This document shows positions 1 through 5,781 of a stretch of DNA of 6,404 nucleotides, in pieces; positions within the stretch are counted from its first letter, which is position 1; each line of letters opens with the position of its first letter. Source of the stretch: a bacterium (GTDB lineage: Bacteria; Zixibacteria; MSB-5A5; GN15; FEB-12); NCBI GenBank assembly GCA_030668045.1, contig DAOUUR010000148.1, positions 1 to 6,404 of the forward strand, read 5' to 3'. The translations under genes were made by a program, and so were the position numbers. The notes under the pieces were generated by a model that worked only from the letters and a program-made list of their open reading frames with translations, did no database searches and was not told where the DNA came from.

Positions 1-579
1 CAGGCTGCCTAATCCATCGATACAACCACTCCAGTCACTGCCGGTATTGCCATAGACGTCTGTGCAGGATATCTCAAGAGTTCCCAGAGTGCCATGGCAA
101 AGCACAGCGTCCCCTTCATTGAAGGCGATAATGCTGTTCTCTATCACTACCGTGCTGTCGACGTTTTTGTCTATGTAGACGGCCTCTCCTTCACCGACTG
201 CAAAAGTATTGAAGACGATTGTACAATTGCTGAATATCGCGGAGCTACGGTAGCAGTTTATGCCACCGCCCTCTGTGTGAGCCTCGTTGTGATGAATGAC
301 ACAGTTATCGAAGCGGGGACTGGAGTGGGAAACGTATATACCACCACCTTCATCGGCCTGATTGATAATGAACATGCACCCGTCGAAAACAGGCGCAGAG
401 TTCTCCACAAACACTCCCCCTCCGGAGTAATAGGCGACATTGGCGATGAACTGACAATCAACAAACTTCGCATTTGAGCCGTTCCGGCAGCTGACACCAG
501 CACCTTCCTCAGCCTGATTGCCTTCGAAGTCACAGTCGATAAACCTGGGCGAGGAGCCGCTGATGTCGGCGCCGCCGCC
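1..579 (-). repeat. Right-handed beta-helix repeats within the large protein
   Basis: Residues 861-1053 hold five clear and about two degenerate units of roughly 23-27 residues. Units open with GGG plus A/V/I (GGGAD, GAGVS, GGGVF, GGGIY, GGGIN), continue with SSPRF or a variant and a conserved Cys (FIDC, FVDC, FDGC, FDNC, FSNC), then a turn ending in N (EGN, IAN, IIN, HHN, VFN). The pattern resembles the GGA(I/L/V) and FxxN motifs of chlamydial Pmp-like and other parallel beta-helix proteins. The final visible stretch has DVYGN at 1034-1038, a motif common after such helices. It is a protein-level repeat; the DNA copies are diverged. The GCC run near 571-579 is only the codons of GGGA. Confidence 0.8.
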
Positions 580-3159
580 GTAGAGGTCGTCACCACTTAT
601 CACAACAAAACCCTGAACAACCGAGGTGGAGTCTTCCCCATTCCCAAACTCGAAACCGGGGGACGCTCCCTGGCAATCTATCGCCACGTAGTCGGTCCCA
701 GTGCGTGACATAAGCACCAGATTTTTACCAAAGAAGTTGATTTCGCGGTTACCCACCCCCGAGTACGCGCCGTCCTCCACCATAACGGTATCATTCAGAC
801 CGGCCATGTCGATCGCATGCTGAATGTGGGCGAAGGGGCTTCCCTCACTGCCATCGTTGTTGACATCATCGCCGGAATTAGAAACATACCAGACCGGCCC
901 GCCATAAGTGCCCTTACCGGACAGGTAGACGGTGCGCCAAACCGTCTCCGTGAGAGTATCGGTGATGGTAAAATATTCGAAGTAACTGTCGGTAGTAGCG
1001 GGTGTAAAGCTGATAGTCATTTTGTCTATGCCGTCCCCGCTGAATCCAACCACCGACTGGCCAAGGTCGAAGGTCCCGGTCGAACTCAAGTCCAACTGCA
1101 GCATCGAATGGCTCCAGGAGTACTGCCGGATATCAAGTATTTTTGTCGATTGTGATCCCACTTTGGTATCGCGAAAGTAGATTGTATCGCCGGGGCCATC
1201 GGCTCTCAGGTCTTCAACATTGAATATGAGTTTATGTCCGGCGGCCAGTTCCGAAAATGTGTGGCCAGTCTCCACCTTGGACCACAGCGAATACAGGATA
1301 TCCATTGAGTAAGCATCATCGGCAATGTTCATAGTGGTGTATGGAATAGTAGCGCTCTGGGGATCATTCCCGGCATAATCGGAATTGAGAAAAAACAGAT
1401 ACTCGCGGCTCCCCACAGTTGTCGCGTCTATATTCCACGTAGAATCGAAACTGGCATCATCATACCACTCAGAGAAAGCGACATTCAACTGTCGATCATT
1501 GTCTATATCCCAGACTGTGAAAGGCACGGTGTGATAACCATTGTAATCCCACGGGGCCGGTCCACCCCTGAGGTAACTGTAGGCTTTCTGTGTCACAGCG
1601 TTGGAAAAACGAACTTCGATTGTCGGGAACGAATCGATATCAACCTGCGGGTCCAGATAACTGCCGAACCAATTTAGGCCGAAATCTGCACCGCCTTCGA
1701 AGAACTGACTCTCCGCCCAGTCCACTCCGGTTAGCCAGCGGTCGTCCCCCGGCTCGAAGTAAACATCCATCTGCTGGTACAACCAGGGCCGAACAGAATC
1801 GGGAGTTACGAATGTCGGGAAAGTCGCCGAACAAGTTGTATCAACAGAGTATAGTGCGTCGGCCAGCGAGTACATCCAGTTATGCTCCGCCGAGGCAGAT
1901 AACTTGATAATCACCTGCTGGCTGTCCCCGGGGAGAAACGATGGAATCGGACCGGTAGTAACAAGGATGCGGCAATCACTTGCATCGATATCGACATCGC
2001 CAGTCATCGTGATTGGATTGCCAGGGTACTGATAGGACGTACCGTTGGCCAGTGGATCACCGGCAGCATCAAGCCCTGCCATATATCGATACGACTCCCT
2101 GGAGTGGAGCGGCTCAGTGGCGCTGGTCAACTTATGAAACGATGTCATACCGATATTCTTGTAGCCGGGTAGAGTTGTACCGAAGTAGACAGCGGTTGAA
2201 CCTGCATCCGCCACCACCGGCCCCTGGATCAGCTTGCCGGCCAGCGCCGCCGGTACCGCACCATATTCCCTGTCCCAGGCATCACCGTTGTACGCGAAAA
2301 ACCGGTCGCACGTAGTATCGCTTCCGGCTAGGTCATCCCATGGACCACCGATATCCGGATCAAACCAGAAAGATACATAGACATCATAAAGATCCTTGGA
2401 GCCCCTGTTGTATAGACGGTAGTCCATAAACAGAGTATTGTCCTGCCCGGCCGAGTCCGCCGCCCAGACCAACTGGCGTACTTCGATACCGAGAGGAGCG
2501 GTGCTGCCCGCTCTGTTGTTGTGGAGCGAAGCATCGGCATCATTGAAAACAGTCCACAGGGTTTGGTTGCCAAGCAGGAGAGGATTCAGAGACCCATCGA
2601 GCGGGGCTCCCTGGGATGTCGGCCATTCATCATAGTCAGTATTGGAATTCACGCCAGTACTATCGGAATGGAGCTTGTACACTCGGAAGGCATCGTTGGT
2701 AAGTGCGGCAGGTATAAAGGTGCCACCCGACATAGGCCCAGGGAAGTATTCGCTATCGAACTCTGCTACCGTTACCAACGTATCGCCACCACCGTCAATA
2801 GCGCCAATCCAGATCCCGGCAGAGTATACGAGGGTGTTATCGTTGGTGCCATTCACAATATCCGCTATACCGGTGTACGGATAGTAGAAACCACCCGACC
2901 AGAGTTGGAGTGGTTGCTCCAGGAGACCGTCAATATCTCGTGCGAAATTGCCGGTATTGGATACAAACATCAAAATGCTATTGGCGTCGATGTATTGATC
3001 ATTATGTATGACCAGAGACATGCCACTGAGACTTCCGCTGAACTTGGAGTCGGAGAACTTACCATCAGGTTCAACGGAATCATCGAAGGCAAAAACGCCC
3101 GAAGACACAAACAGCAAACACAGCAACGCGAAAGCGAGAACACTACCTAATCGCCACAT
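1..3159 (-). CDS. Large secreted modular beta-helix protein, C-terminus beyond window
   Basis: This frame is open for 1053 codons from ATG at 3159 to base 1 with no stop, so the C-terminus is missing. GGGGAG at 3166-3171 lies 6 nt before the ATG and decides the start. Residues 1-24 are a signal peptide (basic MWR, hydrophobic core, cleavage after VFA). Residues 25-430 resemble N-terminal modules I recall from FCB-group secreted proteins: SAGIWIGA at 113-120, SEYFPGP at 136-142, LWTVFNDAD at 201-209, WFDPDIGG at 265-272, and CRILVTTGP then PGDSQQV at 396-416. Residues 661-750 look like a choice-of-anchor D/ASH Ig-like domain. WYVSNSGDD at 757 and GSPFAHIQHAI at 773 begin a DUF1565-like segment leading into right-handed beta-helix repeats (861-1053). 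A C-terminal sorting or anchoring domain is possible but unseen. The likely role is an extracellular adhesin or carbohydrate-binding surface protein; no catalytic residues can be named. Confidence 0.9.
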   Translation of the reverse strand, partial: MWRLGSVLAFALLCLLFVSSGVFAFDDSVEPDGKFSDSKFSGSLSGMSLVIHNDQYIDANSILMFVSNTGNFARDIDGLLEQPLQLWSGGFYYPYTGIADIVNGTNDNTLVYSAGIWIGAIDGGGDTLVTVAEFDSEYFPGPMSGGTFIPAALTNDAFRVYKLHSDSTGVNSNTDYDEWPTSQGAPLDGSLNPLLLGNQTLWTVFNDADASLHNNRAGSTAPLGIEVRQLVWAADSAGQDNTLFMDYRLYNRGSKDLYDVYVSFWFDPDIGGPWDDLAGSDTTCDRFFAYNGDAWDREYGAVPAALAGKLIQGPVVADAGSTAVYFGTTLPGYKNIGMTSFHKLTSATEPLHSRESYRYMAGLDAAGDPLANGTSYQYPGNPITMTGDVDIDASDCRILVTTGPIPSFLPGDSQQVIIKLSASAEHNWMYSLADALYSVDTTCSATFPTFVTPDSVRPWLYQQMDVYFEPGDDRWLTGVDWAESQFFEGGADFGLNWFGSYLDPQVDIDSFPTIEVRFSNAVTQKAYSYLRGGPAPWDYNGYHTVPFTVWDIDNDRQLNVAFSEWYDDASFDSTWNIDATTVGSREYLFFLNSDYAGNDPQSATIPYTTMNIADDAYSMDILYSLWSKVETGHTFSELAAGHKLIFNVEDLRADGPGDTIYFRDTKVGSQSTKILDIRQYSWSHSMLQLDLSSTGTFDLGQSVVGFSGDGIDKMTISFTPATTDSYFEYFTITDTLTETVWRTVYLSGKGTYGGPVWYVSNSGDDVNNDGSEGSPFAHIQHAIDMAGLNDTVMVEDGAYSGVGNREINFFGKNLVLMSRTGTDYVAIDCQGASPGFEFGNGEDSTSVVQGFVVISGDDLYGGGADISGSSPRFIDCDFEGNQAEEGAGVSCRNGSNAKFVDCQFIANVAYYSGGGVFVENSAPVFDGCMFIINQADEGGGIYVSHSSPRFDNCVIHHNEAHTEGGGINCYRSSAIFSNCTIVFNTFAVGEGEAVYIDKNVDSTVVIENSIIAFNEGDAVLCHGTLGTLEISCTDVYGNTGSDWSGCIDGLGSL

Positions 3160-3165
3160 GACTTT

Positions 3166-3171
3166 CTCCCC
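3166..3171 (-). promoter_or_regulatory. Ribosome binding site of the large secreted protein gene
   Basis: GGGGAG on the minus strand, 6 nt before ATG at 3159. It is the only strong Shine-Dalgarno match near the signal-peptide start and so fixes the start codon. Confidence 0.8.
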
Positions 3172-3207
3172 GATTGGGTTTGTTAGAAGCTATAGATTAC
3201 CACATTC

Positions 3208-3235
3208 AGTATAACAAACAGAATGTCGTTGTCAA
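3208..3235 (-). promoter_or_regulatory. Sigma-70-like promoter of the large secreted protein gene
   Basis: On the minus strand a perfect -35 TTGACA (3230-3235) is followed after 16 nt by TATACT (3208-3213), five of six matches to TATAAT. Transcription would start near 3200 and give a leader of about 40 nt before the ATG at 3159. It lies in the 131-bp gap after the propeller gene, so the large gene probably has its own transcript. Confidence 0.75.
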
Positions 3236-3290
3236 GAGGGAACTTGCTATGCCACAGTAATTTCACAAAACAGACTGGAGAGGTCCACAA

Positions 3291-4436
3291 CTAACAGTCG
3301 TCGGCATTTATCGCAATCGCCCCAACCTCTTGACTAGCACAATCCCAGTCACTTAAGGTCGATCCAGTCCATTCACCTGTGCCGTTGTCGTATCGAAAGA
3401 TGCCGCCCCCCATTGTCCCAGCAAATACGGCTTCGTTCGAATTGACAGCGAGTGAGAATACGATCGATCCTAGCAATCCGTGACTTGATTGAACCCAGTT
3501 GTTGCCGTTGTCTACGGAACGAAATACGCCAGTTCCACCTGTTCCGGCCAGCACCGAACCGTCAGCGCTGATGGCAAGAGACGTAACCCACCTGTTGGTT
3601 AAACCATCACTAACATATAGCCAGGAATCCCCGTTATCGGTCGAGCGAAAGACACCATCCCCAGTTCCTGCGAAGAGAGTGCCTCCGGGATCAATAGTAA
3701 TGGCGCTTATGTAAGAATCCCAGAGGCCATTGTTCACCTGGACCCAGGTTGCAGCATTATCGCTCGATCTAAATACTCCTTCAAACGTCCCAACTAATAT
3801 ATCATTGTTGGACGCAACGGCCATGCAGAACACTACCTTTCCTGGATGGCCATCATAGGCTAATTCCCAGGTATCACCATAATCAGCTGACCGGAACACT
3901 GCTGGAGGCTCAAAGGAGATAACAGCGAACACCATGCCCTCATGGTTCGTTGCGAGCAAATCCACGTTCCCAGAGAAACTTGTCTCGACCCATGTCTCAC
4001 CGTTATCAACTGATCGATATACAGCCCAGCCGTCTGCCATATACATGATACCCGTTGGATCGCTTGCCACAGCAGAAATAGGATGTTGCGTTGACCATGC
4101 GTTGTCCCAAGAGTCTCCATTGTCATCTGAGACATATAGATCGTTTCCACCGGTAAACACCCGGCCTGTTGGGCTTACGGTCAGGCAGCGAACACCCACG
4201 CCCGTCAGGCCGTTATCAGCCGGCACCCAGAGTGCCCCATTATTGGCAGATTTAAAGACTGCACCACCATCTAGACCATCTAGCATAGCAAAGATGTGGC
4301 CGTTCTGAGATACCACTATAGAACGGATTAGCCCGCCGTATGGTCCGTTGGTCTGTTCCCAGGTCTGAGCCTTGGTATGATCTATAGCCACAAAACAAAT
4401 GAGGCAGATTACAATCAGAATTGATCGATAGTGCAT
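3291..4436 (-). CDS. Secreted Asp-box (BNR/sialidase-like) beta-propeller protein
   Basis: The product is 381 aa. I start at ATG 4436 because GGGAG (4442-4446) sits 5 nt upstream; the in-frame GTG at 4448 lies on the other side of that site and has no good site of its own. Residues 1-23 are a signal peptide (core ILIVICLICFVAI, cleavage HTKA before QTW). The rest is a run of Asp-box repeats (S-x-D-x-G-x-T/S-W) at about 63-70, 103-110, 142-149, 183-190, 224-231, 265-272 and 307-314, spaced 39-42 residues, with a degenerate eighth at 349-356. Such repeats form blades of beta-propellers seen in sialidases, Vps10-like and photosystem-assembly proteins. The sialidase FRIP motif and catalytic set are not visible, so a binding or scaffold role is more likely than an enzyme. 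It ends in a short Cys-containing tail without a recognisable sorting domain. Confidence 0.9.
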   Translation of the reverse strand: MHYRSILIVICLICFVAIDHTKAQTWEQTNGPYGGLIRSIVVSQNGHIFAMLDGLDGGAVFKSANNGALWVPADNGLTGVGVRCLTVSPTGRVFTGGNDLYVSDDNGDSWDNAWSTQHPISAVASDPTGIMYMADGWAVYRSVDNGETWVETSFSGNVDLLATNHEGMVFAVISFEPPAVFRSADYGDTWELAYDGHPGKVVFCMAVASNNDILVGTFEGVFRSSDNAATWVQVNNGLWDSYISAITIDPGGTLFAGTGDGVFRSTDNGDSWLYVSDGLTNRWVTSLAISADGSVLAGTGGTGVFRSVDNGNNWVQSSHGLLGSIVFSLAVNSNEAVFAGTMGGGIFRYDNGTGEWTGSTLSDWDCASQEVGAIAINADDC

Positions 4437-4441
4437 GGCAT

Positions 4442-4446
4442 CTCCC
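4442..4446 (-). promoter_or_regulatory. Ribosome binding site of the propeller gene, decides the start
   Basis: GGGAG on the minus strand, 5 nt before ATG at 4436. It overlaps the codons just after the alternative GTG at 4448, which argues for the ATG start. Confidence 0.7.
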
Positions 4447-4508
4447 ACTGTGAGTCACGCTTGTCCGATTCCAATGGTTCTCTGAAGTCCAACTCAAGAT
4501 GACACGAC

Positions 4509-4537
4509 AATATAGCCGGAAATGTCTGGTTTGTCAA
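4509..4537 (-). promoter_or_regulatory. Sigma-70-like promoter of the propeller gene
   Basis: Minus strand TTGACA (4532-4537, six of six), spacer of exactly 17 nt, TATATT (4509-4514, five of six). The transcript would start near 4502, leaving a leader of about 65 nt before ATG 4436. The -35 box begins about 45 bp from the left end of the IS, so the insertion spared the promoter. It lies about 14 bp downstream of the inferred original stop codon (4551-4553) of the gene now to the right of the IS. Confidence 0.75.
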
Positions 4538-4578
4538 CAGGCAGATTCCGCTACACTGTTTCCGTGGTGGAGATGGGT

Positions 4579-4582
4579 ACGT
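4579..4582. repeat. Target site duplication, left copy (ACGT)
   Basis: ACGT directly abuts the left inverted repeat and recurs directly after the right one. Joining the flanks with a single ACGT restores a continuous minus-strand reading frame, which supports the assignment. ACGT is itself a palindrome, so it also lengthens the apparent inverted repeat to 13 perfect bases. Confidence 0.7.
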
Positions 4583-4622
4583 AAGCTTCCCCTTGTGGTA
4601 GACAGTTTAAAAGTAGAGCTTT
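4583..4622 (+). repeat. Left terminal inverted repeat of the IS
   Basis: An ungapped alignment to the reverse complement of 5742-5781 gives 30 matches in 40. There are two perfect blocks, AAGCTTCCC (9 nt) and GTAGACA (7 nt), separated by six mostly different bases in both ends, then a looser block ending TAGAG. It holds the -35 of the transposase promoter. Confidence 0.8.
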
Positions 4623-4634
4623 CTGGCGTATACT
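4606..4634 (+). promoter_or_regulatory. Transposase promoter inside the left IS end
   Basis: TTTAAA (4606-4611, four of six to TTGACA), 17-nt spacer, TATACT (4629-4634, five of six). It overlaps the terminal repeat, as is usual for IS3 elements, where transposase binding to the end can repress transcription. The predicted start is about 10 nt before the orfA ribosome binding site AGGAGG at 4640-4645. Confidence 0.6.
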
Positions 4635-4649
4635 AAGTCAGGAGGATTT

Positions 4650-4919
4650 ATGAAACGTTCGAGATTTAGTGAGACTCAGATAATTGCGATATTAAAAGAG
4701 GCCGATAGCGGAGTCACAACAATTCGGGAAGTTTGCCGCAAGCATGGTGTCAGCGACGGAACCTACTACAAGTGGAAGTCGAAGTATGGCGGTCTTGATG
4801 CCTCGGACTTGAAGCGGTTGCGTGAACTGGAGTCAGAGAACAGCCAGCTCAAGCGTATGTTTGCCGATTTGAGTCTTGAGAACACAGCTTTGAAGGACTT
4901 GATCTCAAAAAAGCTCTGA
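4650..4919 (+). CDS. IS3-family OrfA, DNA-binding regulatory protein
   Basis: The product is 89 aa and starts at ATG 4650 behind a full AGGAGG four bases upstream. Residues 7-46 form a helix-turn-helix of the HTH_Tnp_1 type (SETQIIAILKEA, then EVCRKHGVSDGTYYKW), which binds the terminal repeats. Residues 54-85 are a leucine-zipper-like coiled coil with L57, L60, L67, L74, L81 and L84, used for dimer formation with OrfA and OrfAB. The sequence style (KRSRF start, KYGG, LKRLRELESEN, ALKDL) fits the IS407 subgroup as I remember it. The frame stops at TGA 4917-4919, just after the slippery site at 4907-4913. OrfA alone normally acts as an inhibitor or partner of the fused transposase. Confidence 0.9.
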   Translation: MKRSRFSETQIIAILKEADSGVTTIREVCRKHGVSDGTYYKWKSKYGGLDASDLKRLRELESENSQLKRMFADLSLENTALKDLISKKL

Positions 4920-4959
4920 GGCCACCGGAGCGTCGTGATGCAGCCCGGTATCTGGTGGC
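4893..4959 (+). promoter_or_regulatory. Programmed -1 ribosomal frameshift signal between orfA and orfB
   Basis: Three elements line up. The slippery heptamer A AAA AAG is at 4907-4913 in the orfA frame, the same heptamer as E. coli dnaX. A Shine-Dalgarno-like AAGGA at 4893-4897 ends 9 nt before it. A stem of 4921-4929 with 4951-4959 (GCCACC against GGTGGC, then a G-T wobble and two further pairs) begins 7 nt after it. Slipping back one base places the ribosome exactly in the orfB frame at 4913. Confidence 0.85.
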
Positions 4960-5770
4960 CGAGTGTCAGTTGTCGATTGGACGGTCGTGTCATGCTGTTG
5001 GTCTGTCTCGTGCGGCCTGGTACAAGGTTCCTCAGGATCGATTGAAACGAGACAGTGAGGTGATATCAGCTTTGACAAGAATGACAGATGAACATCGTAG
5101 CTGGGGTTTTTGGAAGTGTTATGATCGGTTTCGCCTTGATGGCCGGGTCTGGAATCACAAGAAGGTGTATCGGATTTATTGTGAGTTGGGTTTGAATCAT
5201 AAACGTCGAACCAAGAAACGTCTGCCGAACCGTGATCGTCAGCCTATGGAAGTTCCATCGATCCCGAATGCGGTCTGGGCCCTGGACTTCATGAGTGATG
5301 CTTTGTATGTGGGTCGTCGCTTTCGGACACTCAACGTTCTTGACGAGGGAGTCCGGGAAGCTTTGACGATTGAGATCGATACTTCGTTACCGGGTCAGCG
5401 AGTAGTACGAGTTCTGGAAAGATTATCTGTTTGGCGAGGACTGCCACAGGCGATTCGTTGCGACAACGGCCCGGAGTTTATCTCACAGGTCTTTGTCGAT
5501 TGGTGCCAGGATCACGGTATTGAGATTCGCTACATCCAGCCCGGCAAGCCGAACCAGAATGCCTTTGTTGAACGGTTTAACCGAACTTACCGCAAGGAGG
5601 TATTAAGCAGTTACTTGTTTGAAGATTTGGATCAAGTACGGGAGATCACCCATCGGTGGCTGATTACTTACAACGAGTATCGACCCCATGACGCTCTTGG
5701 AGGTTTGCCACCAACAGTCTTCCGTGAACAAAAAACAGCCAAAAACTCTATTTATGAATTGTCTACTTGA
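4913..5770 (+). CDS. IS3-family OrfB, DDE transposase catalytic part
   Basis: This is the -1 frame, most likely translated only as OrfAB: join of 4650-4913 and 4913-5770, 373 aa (88 from OrfA, 285 from this frame). The frame is open from 4880 but has no ATG near its beginning; GTG at 4955 is the first plausible start if OrfB is ever made alone. The sequence upstream of 4955 (ALRPPERRDAARYL) already looks like normal OrfB N-terminus, which supports fusion. An HTH_21-like helical region (DEHRSWGFWKCYDRF) precedes an rve/RNase H-like integrase core. The catalytic triad, numbered from GTG 4955, is D111 (WALDFMSD), D170 (RCDNGPEF) and E206 (NAFVERFNRTYR), with 35 residues between D170 and E206 as the family requires. 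The conserved YNEYRPHDALGGLPP is at the C-terminus. It is intact and carries out cut-out copy-in transposition in the family. Confidence 0.92.
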   Translation, partial: ALRPPERRDAARYLVAECQLSIGRSCHAVGLSRAAWYKVPQDRLKRDSEVISALTRMTDEHRSWGFWKCYDRFRLDGRVWNHKKVYRIYCELGLNHKRRTKKRLPNRDRQPMEVPSIPNAVWALDFMSDALYVGRRFRTLNVLDEGVREALTIEIDTSLPGQRVVRVLERLSVWRGLPQAIRCDNGPEFISQVFVDWCQDHGIEIRYIQPGKPNQNAFVERFNRTYRKEVLSSYLFEDLDQVREITHRWLITYNEYRPHDALGGLPPTVFREQKTAKNSIYELST

Positions 5771-5781
5771 CAGGGAAGCTT
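5742..5781 (-). repeat. Right terminal inverted repeat of the IS
   Basis: Reverse complement partner of 4583-4622. It contains the orfB stop codon (5768-5770) and the stop of the opposing minus-strand gene (5763-5765). It also contains TTGACA at 5767-5772 reading outward on the plus strand. Confidence 0.8.

Larger units (their letters stand above)
4437..4582. other. Gene-free gap left of the IS: promoter and relic gene tail
   Basis: This stretch holds the propeller gene leader and promoter (4442-4537). It also holds the displaced last codons and stop (4551-4578) of the small secreted protein gene, cut off by the IS. The relic reads P-I-S-T-T-E-T-V-stop on the minus strand in the frame that joins to 5782 after removal of the IS. 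Confidence 0.65.
4583..5781 (+). mobile_element. Complete IS3-family insertion sequence, IS407-like
   Basis: The element is 1199 bp, within the usual 1.2-1.5 kb of the family. It carries orfA and orfB in the 0 and -1 frames with a slippery A AAA AAG, an intact DD(35)E transposase, imperfect 40-bp terminal inverted repeats starting AAGCTTCCC, and ACGT directly repeated on both sides (4579-4582 and 5782-5785). A 4-bp duplication agrees with what I recall of the IS407 subgroup, as does the OrfA sequence style. The ends are not the usual 5'-TG...CA-3', so the exact limits are inferred from repeat symmetry plus the duplication. TACGT is also repeated (4578-4582 and 5781-5785), so a 5-bp duplication shifted by one base is possible. 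All parts look intact, which suggests a recent, possibly active copy. Confidence 0.85.

Noticed and set aside
571..580. GCC triplet run as a microsatellite
   Set aside because: It is just three to four codons for Gly-Gly-Gly-Ala in the beta-helix repeat and is too short to be a repeat locus.
94..1155. Plus-strand open frames at 94-477 and 817-1155
   Set aside because: Both are antisense shadows of the beta-helix and Ig-like parts of the large gene; no credible start sites or domain patterns.
2521..3150. Plus-strand open frame of 209 codons
   Set aside because: It lies wholly antisense to the large minus-strand gene, which has a signal peptide, ribosome binding site, promoter and recognisable domains. 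The plus-strand translation shows no domain or low-complexity pattern of a real protein.
3236..3290. Rho-independent terminator after the propeller gene
   Set aside because: Only a 3-4 bp stem before TGTTTT can be drawn; too weak to call.
3860..4308. Overlapping frames at 3860-4150 (minus) and 3934-4308 (plus)
   Set aside because: Shadows of the Asp-box propeller, whose regular repeats prove the real frame.
4448..4448. GTG as start of the propeller gene
   Set aside because: The GGGAG site lies downstream of it and directly serves ATG 4436; using ATG also gives a normal signal peptide start.
4583..5781. Evidence for a new defence or mobile system beyond the IS
   Set aside because: The element contains only orfA and orfB with normal family motifs, and no cargo gene fits between the ends.
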